DNA of 64,000 bases. Source: Azospirillum melinis. GTDB lineage: Bacteria; Pseudomonadota; Alphaproteobacteria; Azospirillales; Azospirillaceae. The position numbers were made by a program, and so were the translations under genes. Positions 55,087 through 63,919 of this stretch are shown here, in pieces. Position 1 is the first letter of the stretch; every line of letters starts with the position of its first letter. Where the stretch lies: the NCBI RefSeq assembly GCF_013340935.1, contig NZ_WHOS01000001.1, forward strand, positions 62,001-126,000. Reading direction: 5' to 3'. The notes beneath the pieces were generated by a model. It did not search any database. It worked only from the letters and a program-made list of their open reading frames with translations, and had not been told where the DNA came from.

Positions 55087-56370
55087 TCAATCCCCCCGAA
55101 CCAAGGTGTGGAGCATGAGGGCGCGCGAGATGGCGCCGAGGAAGTTGTCGTCGTCGTCGACGACCGGCACCGGCCATTCGCTGTCGGCGACCAGGGCAAG
55201 CAGGGAATGGATCGGCGCCGAGGCGTTGACCGTGCGGACGCCGGGCAGGAAGGCATTGACGAAGCGCGGCTGCGGACCGTTCAGCTCGCGTTCCAGCGTC
55301 GCCCGCGAGACGATGCCTTCGAAGTGGCCTTCCGGGGTGCGGACATAGCCGAAGTTGTGGTGGTTCTCGCGCAACTGGTGCAGGGCGGGAGCCAGTTCGC
55401 CGGGCAGGCGGATGACGGTGTTGGTCGCCTCGAACCGGGCGACGTCGCCGGCCCGCAGCACCTTGGAGGCATCGACGTTGCGGAAGAAGGAGCGGACGTA
55501 GTCGTCGGCCGGGCGGCTGAGGATCTCGTAAGGCGTGCCGACCTGCACGATGCGTCCGCCTTCCATGATGGCGATGCGGTCGCCGATGCGCATCGCTTCA
55601 TCGAGGTCGTGGGAGATGAAGACGATGGTGCGCTGCTGTTCGCGTTGCAGGCGCAGCAGCTCGTCCTGCATCTCGGTGCGGATCAGCGGGTCGAGGGCGG
55701 AGAAGGCTTCGTCCATCAGCAGGATGGTCGGGTCGTTGGCCAGCGCGCGGGCAAGGCCGACGCGCTGTTGCATGCCGCCAGACATCTCGCGCGGATAGCG
55801 GTGGGCATAGGTGCCCAGGCCCACCTGCTCCAGCGCCTGCTGTGCGGCCTTGTGGCGCTCCGCCTTGGAGGCACCGGAGATTTCCAGGCCGAAGGCGGCA
55901 TTGTCCAGTGCGGTCAGATGCGGCATCAGGGCGAAGGACTGGAAGACCATGCCCATGTTGCGGCGGCGGGCCTGGATCAACTCGGCCTTGGACATGCTGA
56001 CCAGATCCTTGCCGTCCAGCAGGATTTCGCCGCTGCTGGGCTCGATCAGCCGGTTCAGTAGGCGGATCATGGTGGATTTGCCGGATCCCGACAGTCCCAT
56101 GATGACAAAGATCTCGCCGGCGCGGACCTGAAAGCTGGCGTCGAGGACACCGACATTGACGTTCAGCTTTTCCAGGACCTCCGCCTTGCTGGCGCCCTGG
56201 CGCAGCATCGACAGGGCCGGCTTCGGATCGGCCGAGAAGACCTTGTAGACGTTCCGCACCTCCAGGCGGACCGCCGCATCTTCTCCGGTGCCGCTCCTGG
56301 CGGCTGAGCGGGGAAAGCCCAGGCTGGCAGGGCCGCCGACCGAAACCGCGCTTCGCGTCATCGTGCTCAT
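55087..56370 (-). CDS. Glycine betaine/choline-type ABC ATPase (ProV family)
   Basis: 427 residues from ATG at 56370, preferred because GGAGG lies 7 bases upstream (ATG 56376 is too close to it). Walker A GLSGSGKSTMIRLLNRLIEP, signature MSGGMQQRVGLARAL, Walker B ILLMDEAFSALDPLIRTEMQ, H-loop IVFISHDLDEAMRIGD: the ProV/ChoV pattern. A C-terminal CBS pair (about 300-420) is a known ionic-strength or nucleotide sensor in ProV. Directly follows etfB by 67 bases on the same strand, tying import to catabolism. Confidence 0.95.
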   Translation of the reverse strand: MSTMTRSAVSVGGPASLGFPRSAARSGTGEDAAVRLEVRNVYKVFSADPKPALSMLRQGASKAEVLEKLNVNVGVLDASFQVRAGEIFVIMGLSGSGKSTMIRLLNRLIEPSSGEILLDGKDLVSMSKAELIQARRRNMGMVFQSFALMPHLTALDNAAFGLEISGASKAERHKAAQQALEQVGLGTYAHRYPREMSGGMQQRVGLARALANDPTILLMDEAFSALDPLIRTEMQDELLRLQREQQRTIVFISHDLDEAMRIGDRIAIMEGGRIVQVGTPYEILSRPADDYVRSFFRNVDASKVLRAGDVARFEATNTVIRLPGELAPALHQLRENHHNFGYVRTPEGHFEGIVSRATLERELNGPQPRFVNAFLPGVRTVNASAPIHSLLALVADSEWPVPVVDDDDNFLGAISRALMLHTLVRGD

Positions 56371-56437
56371 CGGCATGCCTCCCCCGGGTTGGCGACAGCG
56401 TGACCTGCGGTACTGGGAGGGTCGTTTTGCATGGTTT

Positions 56438-57235
56438 TCATGGAAGCATTCCCTGTTCGACAAGGCTGTCGTAGATGGCCAGCGCCCCCGCTTCAGGTGT
56501 CGGGTTGACCAGCAGTTGGCCTTTTCCGCTCTTGCTCTCGGTCGCCGCCTTCAGCCGGTCCAGGGCCGAACCGCCGCGCTTGACGCGCATCAGCTTGGGC
56601 TTCGGGCGCCACGGCCGATGCTCGCACTCCGACAGGAAGAGATCGGCGGTCGCCTGGGCCGCCACCGGCTCGATGACGCCCCGCCGGGCCGGGCCGAAGG
56701 CCGAGGCGCGGGCGGGCGGGGCGGATGGATGGACGGTCGCTATGAGGCGGCCGGTGACGGTCAGTGCCCGGCGCTGTCCGCGCGGCAGCGCCTGGACGAG
56801 GTCGGTCATGCTGGCCGAGTAGTCCGGTGCATCGGATGGGCCGATCCGCACCACATCGGAGACGACGGCGGCTTCGAGGCCGCGGGCGATCAGATAGGGC
56901 AGCATGCCGCTGCCCTCGCCGTCCTCCGCCTGCCTCCCGGTCAGGACCAGCGACGGGGCGAGACGGCGCAGGTGGGCGATCAGCGGTTCGACCGGATCGG
57001 CATCCTCCGGCAGGACCAGAACCGTCAGCCGCTCCAGCCCCATGCCGAGATAGGCGCGCAACGCGTCGGCATCAGCGGCCGGACCGGCATGGATCGCCGT
57101 CAGCCGCTTTGGCCGCAGCGCCAGCGCCATTTCCAAAGCCTGCGCGTCGGTGGCGGCACGGCGGGCGCGGCCGGAGACCGGATGGCGGCCGATGGACAGC
57201 AGGACCGCGACATCGTTTGTGGCGGCTTCAGTCAT
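56438..57235 (-). CDS. etfB: Electron transfer flavoprotein beta subunit, DMG-catabolism type
   Basis: 265 residues; ETF beta/FixA family with DAQALEMALALRPKRLTAIH, VLTGRQAEDGEGSGMLPYLI and the C-terminal KPKLMRVKRGGSALDRLKAA. It carries AMP and pairs with EtfA to take electrons from the DgcA/DgcB demethylase. Starts inside the last codons of etfA (8-base overlap). Confidence 0.9.
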   Translation of the reverse strand: MTEAATNDVAVLLSIGRHPVSGRARRAATDAQALEMALALRPKRLTAIHAGPAADADALRAYLGMGLERLTVLVLPEDADPVEPLIAHLRRLAPSLVLTGRQAEDGEGSGMLPYLIARGLEAAVVSDVVRIGPSDAPDYSASMTDLVQALPRGQRRALTVTGRLIATVHPSAPPARASAFGPARRGVIEPVAAQATADLFLSECEHRPWRPKPKLMRVKRGGSALDRLKAATESKSGKGQLLVNPTPEAGALAIYDSLVEQGMLP

Positions 57236-58472
57236 GGCGGCGCTCCCGGATCAGCCGGATCAGGGCAGGCATGACGGCCTGCGCATCGGCGACGATGGAC
57301 AGGTCGGCGCGCTTGATCATCTCGGCATGGAGGTCGGTGTTGACAGCGATCACATGGCGGACGCCGGTGATGCCCTGAAGATGCTGCGGCGCGCCGGCGA
57401 TGCCGAAGGCAAGGTAGCAGCGCGCGCTGACCAAGGTGCCGGAAGCGCCGACCTGCCGTTCGCGGGGCAGATGGCCGGCATCGCAGACCACGCGGCTGCC
57501 GGCACGGGTGGCGCCGAGTGCTTCGCCCAGATCGGCGAAGCTCCGCCAGTCGGTCACGCCGTTGCCGGCGCTGAGGATGAAGTCGGTCTCCGACAGGGAC
57601 AGGGCGTCGGGATCGACGGCCAGCCGGCGGGCGCCGCCCAGCCGGGGCAGAACCTCCTCCCCGGCGATCACCGGCGTGGCGAGGTCGAGCGGCCGGGCCT
57701 CGTGCCGCACGCCGTCGAGCGGGGCGAAGGCATCGGCGGCCACCGTCATCAGCCGGGTAGGGCGGTGCCCGGTCTCCAGCGAGCCGCCGGCGGACTGGCG
57801 GGTCGCGCGGTCGGGTCCGAGGCCCTGCACCCCGGCGAACAGGCGCTCTCCCATCGTTGTGGCGACCCGCCGGGCAACGTCGGCGCCGTCCGGGCTGTCC
57901 GGGAATAGAATGTGGCGAGGGGACAGCGTGGTCATCAGTGCGGAAGCGGCGGCGGCTCGTCGTTCCGGCACGTAATCGTCGGCCCAGCCGTCGGGCAGGG
58001 CGACATGGCGGTCGGACCCGGCCTCGGCCAGCGCCTCGCCCGAACCGGTGCAGACGGTCACCACGGCACCGCCTCCCGCATCGGCCAGCAGACGGGCGGC
58101 GGCGATCACCTGCCGGTCATGTTCGCTGACCTCGCCGCCGGGGCGGTCGAGCATGGCGAGAACCAGATAGGCCGGCTCGACGATCACCTGGAGCGGAATT
58201 GCGGGCACGGTGGCGACGGCGATCCCGACAGCCGCGGCGGTGCCGGCCGAAGCCGCGTCGCGGGTCCAGTCATAGCGCGGGCGCGGCTGGCTCTGGATCA
58301 ATGCGGCAGCCCGAAGGGCGCGCGGGTCGCGGCGGCGTTCGTTGACAGCGGCGGCGACCGGCTGACGCAGCAGGCGCGGACGCTGGCCGGTCAGGACTGT
58401 TCGGGCGGCGCGTTCGGCCCGGGGATCGACACGCCGACGGAATTGAGGGCGGATCGGCGAGGGTTGGGTCAT
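57228..58472 (-). CDS. etfA: Electron transfer flavoprotein alpha subunit, DMG-catabolism type
   Basis: 414 residues from ATG at 58472, overlapping the dgcB stop (ATGA). An Arg-rich N-terminal extension of about 80 residues precedes the ETF alpha domain. C-terminal FAD-binding region: VGASGTLVSARCYLAFGIAG, APQHLQGITGVRHVIAVNTD, IKRADLSIVADAQAVMPALI. Forms the heterodimer with EtfB to move electrons from dimethylglycine demethylation towards the quinone pool. Confidence 0.92.
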   Translation of the reverse strand: MTQPSPIRPQFRRRVDPRAERAARTVLTGQRPRLLRQPVAAAVNERRRDPRALRAAALIQSQPRPRYDWTRDAASAGTAAAVGIAVATVPAIPLQVIVEPAYLVLAMLDRPGGEVSEHDRQVIAAARLLADAGGGAVVTVCTGSGEALAEAGSDRHVALPDGWADDYVPERRAAAASALMTTLSPRHILFPDSPDGADVARRVATTMGERLFAGVQGLGPDRATRQSAGGSLETGHRPTRLMTVAADAFAPLDGVRHEARPLDLATPVIAGEEVLPRLGGARRLAVDPDALSLSETDFILSAGNGVTDWRSFADLGEALGATRAGSRVVCDAGHLPRERQVGASGTLVSARCYLAFGIAGAPQHLQGITGVRHVIAVNTDLHAEMIKRADLSIVADAQAVMPALIRLIRERRHD

Positions 58473-60385
58473 CGGGCGGTCTCCGTCGCGGCGAGCACCA
58501 GTTCGGCGATCTCCGCCACCTCCGGTCGAGGACCGACGACGCCTTCCAGCATCAGGGTGCAGTTGGGGCAGGCGACGGCGACCAGCGAGGCGCCGGTCTC
58601 GCGGGCGTGCTCCATGCGGACGTCGGGGATGCGGCGCTCGCCCGCCACGTCGGTCAGCGGGGCGCCGCCGCCCCCGCCGCAACAGCTCGACCGCATTCCG
58701 GCGCGCAGCATCTCCCGGCGTTCCACCCCGATGGCGTCGAGCAGGGCGCGCGGCGCCTCGATCTCGCCATTGTAGCGGCCGAGGTAGCAGGGGTCGTGGA
58801 AGGTGACGCTGCGCCCCACCGGCCTGGCGACCGACAGCGCGCCGGCGGCGACCAGCTCCAGCAGCAGGGCGGTGTGGTGGACGACGGTCCAATTGCCGCC
58901 GAAGGCCGGATATTCGTTGCGCAGCGTGTGCAGCGCATGGGGGTCGGCGGTGACGATGCGGGTGAAGCGGCGGGCGTTCAGCGTCGCCACGTTGCGGGTC
59001 GCCAGCGACTGGAAGGTCGCCTCGTCGCCCAGCCGACGGGCGACGTCGCCGCAATCCAGCTCCTCCTCGCCCAGCACGGCGAAATCCACCCCGGCGCGGC
59101 GAAGCAGAACGACCAGCGCCCGCAGCGAGCGCTGGACCCGCAGGTCGAAGGCGCCGTCTCCGACCCACAGCAGCGTGTCGCAGGAGCCACCGGCCGGCAG
59201 CCGGGGCAGGGCAAGGTCGGCAGCCCAGTCCCAGCGCCGGGCGAGCGCACGGCCGCCGGGATTGTCGGTGGCGCGCAGTTCCTCCAGCATGATGGCGGCC
59301 TTGCCGGGAGTGGCCCCCAGCTCCAGCGTCTGGAAGCGGCGCAGGTCGACGACGGCGTCGACATGCTCGATCATCATCGGGCATTCCTGCACGCAGGCGC
59401 GGCAGGTGGTGCAGGACCATAGCGTGTCGGGATGGATCATCGCATCCGGCCCGATCAGCGGCAGCGCTGCCCCGCCATGGGCCTTGCCGACGCCGCGGCC
59501 TGGATGGGGATTGCCGGCATAGGCGGCGTCGCTGGCCTGCCCATCCATGGCGGCGACCAGATCCTGCACCAGCTTCTTCGGGTTCAGCGGCAGGCCGGCG
59601 GCGAAGGCCGGGCAGGCCGTCTCGCAGCGCCCGCACTGGACGCAGGCATCGAAACCGAGCAGCCGGTTCCAGGCAAAATCGACGGGACGCTCCACACCCA
59701 GGGCGACCGGCTCCGTCTCCTTCGCGGGGGCCAGCGGCAGCGGCTTCAGCCCGGTGTCACGGCCTGCTCCGTCATGGAAGCGGGCCGGACGCGGATGGAA
59801 GGCGAGATGCAGCGCCCCATGCACCGCATGCTTCAGCGGCCCCTTCCACACGCCCCACACCAGATCGGCCAACGCCACTCCGGCAATCGCGATCAGGACC
59901 AGGGCGAGCGCCTCCGGCATCACGCCGCCCAGCGCCTGGTCGAGGGCGACCAGCAGCAGGCCGCCGGAAAACCCCAGAAGCGACAGGGGAAGGCGGGCGA
60001 AACGTCCCTGCGACAGTTCGCGCGGACGCAAGACCCGGCGGCGATGCCGGACCATCAGGGCACCGGCCAGCATGACCGCCAGCACCACCGCCAACAGCAG
60101 CCAGAGAATGCGCGTTCCACCGAAGGCGACGCCCATCGCCACCAGCAGCGCCAGCGCCGCGAGGAAGCCGCCGGCGACCATGGCATGGAAGCGGGCATTG
60201 AACGGCGTCCGCCCCACGACATGATGGACATCGACCAGATAACGGCCGGGCAGGGCGCGCAACCCGGCGACCACACCGACCGTCGCCGGCCGGCCGGCCA
60301 GCCAACGCCGCGACTGCCAGGCGGCCAATGCCGCGCCGATGGCGAGGACGGCAAGGACGACGGTGGTGAGAGCGGTGGCGATCAC
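58469..60385 (-). CDS. dgcB: Dimethylglycine catabolism Fe-S membrane protein DgcB
   Basis: 638 residues. N-terminal part has about five membrane helices; two [4Fe-4S] sets follow (CVQCGRCETACPAFAAGLP and CTTCRACVQECPMMIEHVD), then paired CCG-type motifs (FHDPCYLGRYNGEIEAPR, SSCCGGGGGAPL, VACPNCTLM). This is the DgcB/heterodisulfide-reductase-like membrane electron carrier that works with DgcA in N,N-dimethylglycine demethylation. Coupled to etfA by a 4-base overlap; 39 bases after dgcA. Confidence 0.93.
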   Translation of the reverse strand: MIATALTTVVLAVLAIGAALAAWQSRRWLAGRPATVGVVAGLRALPGRYLVDVHHVVGRTPFNARFHAMVAGGFLAALALLVAMGVAFGGTRILWLLLAVVLAVMLAGALMVRHRRRVLRPRELSQGRFARLPLSLLGFSGGLLLVALDQALGGVMPEALALVLIAIAGVALADLVWGVWKGPLKHAVHGALHLAFHPRPARFHDGAGRDTGLKPLPLAPAKETEPVALGVERPVDFAWNRLLGFDACVQCGRCETACPAFAAGLPLNPKKLVQDLVAAMDGQASDAAYAGNPHPGRGVGKAHGGAALPLIGPDAMIHPDTLWSCTTCRACVQECPMMIEHVDAVVDLRRFQTLELGATPGKAAIMLEELRATDNPGGRALARRWDWAADLALPRLPAGGSCDTLLWVGDGAFDLRVQRSLRALVVLLRRAGVDFAVLGEEELDCGDVARRLGDEATFQSLATRNVATLNARRFTRIVTADPHALHTLRNEYPAFGGNWTVVHHTALLLELVAAGALSVARPVGRSVTFHDPCYLGRYNGEIEAPRALLDAIGVERREMLRAGMRSSCCGGGGGAPLTDVAGERRIPDVRMEHARETGASLVAVACPNCTLMLEGVVGPRPEVAEIAELVLAATETAR

Positions 60386-60424
60386 GTCGGACGGCTCCTG
60401 TCGCTTGGCTGGGATTGAAGGGTG

Positions 60425-62470
60425 TCAGATGTCCTTGCAGAGACGCGCCGCGTCGTAGATGGCGGCGTGGATGTTGCGGCCGGCCACCGCATCGCCGATG
60501 CGATGCAGTGTGTAACCGCCATGGCCGTTGGCCTGCACCGGCTGCGGCCGGCCGGCGATCAGGCTGTCGAGATCGGTTTCACCGCGGTTCAGCGACAGGT
60601 CCTTCAGATCGAAATAGAGGCCGTCGTTGGGCAGGGTGCCCAGTTCCACCACGATCTGGTCGACCAGCCGTTCCTCTTCCTCGTGGGTGTACTCGTTGCG
60701 CAGGACGGCGACGCGGCGGTTGCCCTCCGGGTAGATTTCCACGAGCTGTTGGTTGGTGGTCATCACCACGTTCAGCTTGTACAGCTCGCGCAAGTGGATC
60801 GGCTGGTTGGTTGTGCCGACCTCCTCCGCGACCATGCGGTCGGGGGTGGCGATCTCCACCAGGGCGCCGCGCTTGGCCATGAATTCCGCGCAGGAGGCGC
60901 CGTGATGCTGGCCGGTGCCGTCATACATCAGGACCGTCCCCGTCGGTTCCACCGTCCCGGTCAGGATGTCCCAGGTCGACACCGCCAGATCGGCGCCCTT
61001 AAAGTCGCCGCGGTTGGGACGGCCGCCGGTGGCGAGGATCACCACGTCGGGGTTCTCGGCCTCGACTGCGGCGCGGTCGGCCTCCACCCCCAGCCGGATA
61101 TCGACGCCCAGCTTGGTGACCTGCTGGGACAGCCAGCGGGTGATGCCGCTCATCGCCTCGCGCCAAGTCGCCTTGGCGGCGATGCCGATCTGGCCACCGG
61201 GAGCGGCGTTGCGTTCGAGCAGCACGACCGAATGGCCGCGCTCGGCACAGACACGGGCGGCTTCCAGGCCGCCGGGGCCGCCGCCGACCACCACGACGCG
61301 GCGCCTGCGCTCCGCCTTCGGGATCACGTGCGGCATGCTGCGCTCGCGGCCCGTTGCGGCGTTCTGGATGCACAGCGCGTCGCCGCCGACATAGATGCGG
61401 TCGATGCAATAGCCGGCGCCGACGCACTGGCGCACGTCGTCGAGCCGTCCTTCCATCAGCTTGCGCACCAGATGCGGGTCGGCGATGTGGGCGCGGGTCA
61501 TGGCGACCATGTCGACATGGCCCTCCTCCACCGCACGGGCGGCGGTGGCGAGGTCGGTCACGCGCTGGGCGTGGAAGACGGGAATGCCCGCCTCGCGCTT
61601 GATACCGCTGGCCAGATGCAGGAAGGGGGCGACCGGGAAGGACATGTTGGGCAGCGAGATGGCATGGGCCAGATGGTCGCGCGCCTGTCCGCCCAGCACG
61701 TTGACGAAATCGATCAGCCCGCGTTCGGCATAGGTGCGGGCGATGGCGATACAGTCCTCGTGACTGAGGCCGTCGTCGATCAATTCGTCGCCCGACATGC
61801 GCATGCCGATCACGTAATCGTCGCCGACCTCGGCACGGATTGCCTCGAACACCTCGATGCCGAAGCGCATGCGGTTTTCCAGGCTGCCGCCGTATTTGTC
61901 GGTACGCCGGTTGACCGAGGGGCTCCAGAACTGGTCGATCAGGTGGCCATGGGCGGCCGACAGCTCGAAGCCGTCCAGCCCGCCTTCCTTGCAGCGGCGG
62001 GCGGCGGCGGCATAGCCGGCGATGATCCGCTTGAAGTCGAAATCCTCCATCTCCTTCGGCGTGTTGCGGTGCGCCGGTTCGCGGGCGGCCGAGGCGGAGA
62101 CGGTGGGCAGCCAGTTTTCGGTATCCCAGCGGGTGCGCCGGCCCATATGGGTCAGCTGGATCATCAGCGCCGCGCCGTGGCGGTGCACCCGGTCGGAGAA
62201 TTCGCGGAAGAAGGGGATGACGCTGTCGTCGGCGACGGAAATCTGGTTCCACGGCGCCGCCGGGCTATCCACCGCGACGGAGGAGGAACCGCCGAACATC
62301 GTCAGGCCGATGCCGCCTTTGGCCTTTTCCTCGTGATAGAGCTGGTAGCGTTCCTTCGGCTTGCCTTCGGATCCGTAGCCCGGCGCGTGGCTCGTGCTCA
62401 TCACGCGGTTACGGATCGTCAAATGCTTGATCTGCAGAGGCTTCAGAAGGGCTTCGGCGGGTGAGGACAT
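60425..62470 (-). CDS. dgcA: Dimethylglycine demethylase DgcA (Old Yellow Enzyme/trimethylamine dehydrogenase type)
   Basis: 681 residues from ATG at 62470 (MSSPAEALLKPLQIKHLTIR), close to the known DgcA size. N-terminal FMN TIM barrel (MSTSHAPGYGSEGKPKERYQ, GFELSAAHGHLIDQFWSPSV), Cys cluster for an Fe-S centre (CVGAGYCIDRIYVGGDALC), then an FAD/NAD-type domain (RRVVVVGGGPGGLEAARVCA). Removes a methyl group from dimethylglycine to sarcosine, releasing a formaldehyde-level carbon. First gene of the run dgcA-dgcB-etfA-etfB-proV-proW-GNAT-pabB. Confidence 0.93.
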   Translation of the reverse strand: MSSPAEALLKPLQIKHLTIRNRVMSTSHAPGYGSEGKPKERYQLYHEEKAKGGIGLTMFGGSSSVAVDSPAAPWNQISVADDSVIPFFREFSDRVHRHGAALMIQLTHMGRRTRWDTENWLPTVSASAAREPAHRNTPKEMEDFDFKRIIAGYAAAARRCKEGGLDGFELSAAHGHLIDQFWSPSVNRRTDKYGGSLENRMRFGIEVFEAIRAEVGDDYVIGMRMSGDELIDDGLSHEDCIAIARTYAERGLIDFVNVLGGQARDHLAHAISLPNMSFPVAPFLHLASGIKREAGIPVFHAQRVTDLATAARAVEEGHVDMVAMTRAHIADPHLVRKLMEGRLDDVRQCVGAGYCIDRIYVGGDALCIQNAATGRERSMPHVIPKAERRRRVVVVGGGPGGLEAARVCAERGHSVVLLERNAAPGGQIGIAAKATWREAMSGITRWLSQQVTKLGVDIRLGVEADRAAVEAENPDVVILATGGRPNRGDFKGADLAVSTWDILTGTVEPTGTVLMYDGTGQHHGASCAEFMAKRGALVEIATPDRMVAEEVGTTNQPIHLRELYKLNVVMTTNQQLVEIYPEGNRRVAVLRNEYTHEEEERLVDQIVVELGTLPNDGLYFDLKDLSLNRGETDLDSLIAGRPQPVQANGHGGYTLHRIGDAVAGRNIHAAIYDAARLCKDI

Positions 62471-62785
62471 GGCAGGAACGATCCCCAGTATTGAGCCTGC
62501 CAAGAATTGACCATCGGCGCCATTGTCGCGTTGCCCCGCGCGACCGGGAATTACCTTTTTGCGACAGGGATGAAAGGGGAGGGCGCTGAACGAAGAAGCA
62601 TATGATTTTTTTTGGAAAATCGAGAAAGCCGCGCCGCCTCTGAATTCGTTTTCAAAGCGCCCCGTCCCCACCAATCGATAGCGTACGTCACCGTGCTGAT
62701 CCTCAAATTGGGCTTTCAGCGGGTTGAACGTGATGGATCATCCACCTATTATCGCGATCGCCAGATAATATCCGGGTAATTCAAT
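62471..62785. other. 315-base divergent regulatory region between dgcA and the DJ-1-type gene
   Basis: No gene supported. It contains TGTCGC (62524-62529) and GCGACA (62561-62566) as a widely spaced inverted pair on the dgcA side, an AT-rich block with eight Ts around 62610, and the dyad listed at 62747-62770. It should hold the promoters of dgcA (minus) and the DJ-1-type gene (plus). Confidence 0.5.
62747..62770. promoter_or_regulatory. Dyad upstream of the DJ-1/PfpI-type gene
   Basis: TATTATC (62747-62753) and GATAATA (62764-62770) form a perfect 7-base inverted repeat around GCGATCGC (62754-62761), ending 15 bases before ATG 62786. It overlaps where the core promoter or RBS should be, so an operator or leader hairpin is likely. 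Confidence 0.5.
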
Positions 62786-63919
62786 ATGCGTACACGAATA
62801 ATAAAAATCCCGAGAGCTGTCGGCATTGGGTTTTTTCTGGGCGTTGTCGCTTTGGTGTCTATTTGGTCAGCCGCTTTGGTGCGCACAGAGGGGGGCCAGG
62901 AAGCCAAGGTTGGCTTTGACATTCCGACTTATTTCAACCGACTTTCCCGCCAAAAGCCGATTGTGGCGGTGATTGCTGAGAATTCGTTCACTGAACTCAC
63001 AGACTATGTGATTCCATTTGGAGTGCTTTCCGCATCCGGGACGGCGAGTGTGTTTGCACTTGCTACGCAACAAGGTCCTGTGCAGTTGTTTCCAGCCCTA
63101 AAGGTGCAGCCGCAAGCAACGACTGCCCAATTCGATGCCCGTTTCCCTGATGGCGCGGATTTCGTGATTGTTCCCGCAGTTCATCGGGTGGATGACGCAA
63201 CACTCATCGCTTGGATCCGGTCTCAAGCGGAAAAAGGTGCGACGATTGTTGGAGTTTGCGATGGCGTGTGGGTTGTCGCAAATGCGGGCCTGCTCCGCAG
63301 GAAAAGTGCCGTCGGTCACTGGTATTCGATTAACGATCTCAAAGCCAAATTCCCGGGCGTCCATTTTCTGCGGGACAGACGCTATCTTGCCGATGGCAAT
63401 GTCGTGACCACGACAGGGGTCACGGCCTCCATTCCGGTGTCCATTGCGCTCGTTGAGGCAATCGCAGGCCGAGAACGCGCAACGGAAGTCGCACAACATC
63501 TCGGAATCAAGGATTGGGGAGCGTCACATCGCGGTGAAGATTTCAGTCTGACGCTGGCGAGCATCTCGACTGCGGCCATCAACTGGTTGGCGTTCTGGCG
63601 GCATGAGGACATTGAGATTCCGGTCGCTCATGGGACGGATGAAATTGCCTTGGCTCTGGCTGCGGATGCCTATTCGCGCACGTATCGCTCCGCCGCCTAT
63701 GCCCAATCGACGACATCCGAACCGATTACCACGAAGCACGGCTTGGTTGTGATTCCGGACAGGGTGGCTGGTCAGAGTACGGGCAGTCCAACGGTCGAGC
63801 TGCCAATCAATCTTCCGGCTGCTTTGATGCTCGACGAAGCTCTCCGTCAGATCGGGAATATCTACGGCGTCGCGACCGCGGATTTTGTCGCGTTGCAGAT
63901 GGAGTATCCGAAGCCATAA
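62786..63919 (+). CDS. Membrane-anchored DJ-1/PfpI-family protein
   Basis: 377 residues. One N-terminal membrane helix (GIGFFLGVVALVSIWSAALV), then a class I glutamine-amidotransferase-like domain: PIVAVIAENSFTELTDYVIP, FVIVPAVHRVDDATLIAWIR and the nucleophile elbow IVGVCDGVWVVANAGLL followed by GHWYSINDLKAKFPG. This resembles the effector domain of GlxA-type regulators but has no helix-turn-helix; a second unassigned part of about 120 residues ends the protein. Base composition is clearly less GC-rich than its neighbours and codon use is different, pointing to acquisition. Role unknown. Confidence 0.82.
   Translation: MRTRIIKIPRAVGIGFFLGVVALVSIWSAALVRTEGGQEAKVGFDIPTYFNRLSRQKPIVAVIAENSFTELTDYVIPFGVLSASGTASVFALATQQGPVQLFPALKVQPQATTAQFDARFPDGADFVIVPAVHRVDDATLIAWIRSQAEKGATIVGVCDGVWVVANAGLLRRKSAVGHWYSINDLKAKFPGVHFLRDRRYLADGNVVTTTGVTASIPVSIALVEAIAGRERATEVAQHLGIKDWGASHRGEDFSLTLASISTAAINWLAFWRHEDIEIPVAHGTDEIALALAADAYSRTYRSAAYAQSTTSEPITTKHGLVVIPDRVAGQSTGSPTVELPINLPAALMLDEALRQIGNIYGVATADFVALQMEYPKP

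Noticed and set aside
57228..59636. Extended etfA frame of 802 codons as a fusion protein
   Set aside because: The upstream half is dgcB in another frame; only the part from ATG 58472 has ETF alpha sequence.
60422..62464. Plus-strand open frame of 680 codons
   Set aside because: Exact antisense of dgcA, whose FMN, Fe-S and FAD motifs are intact.
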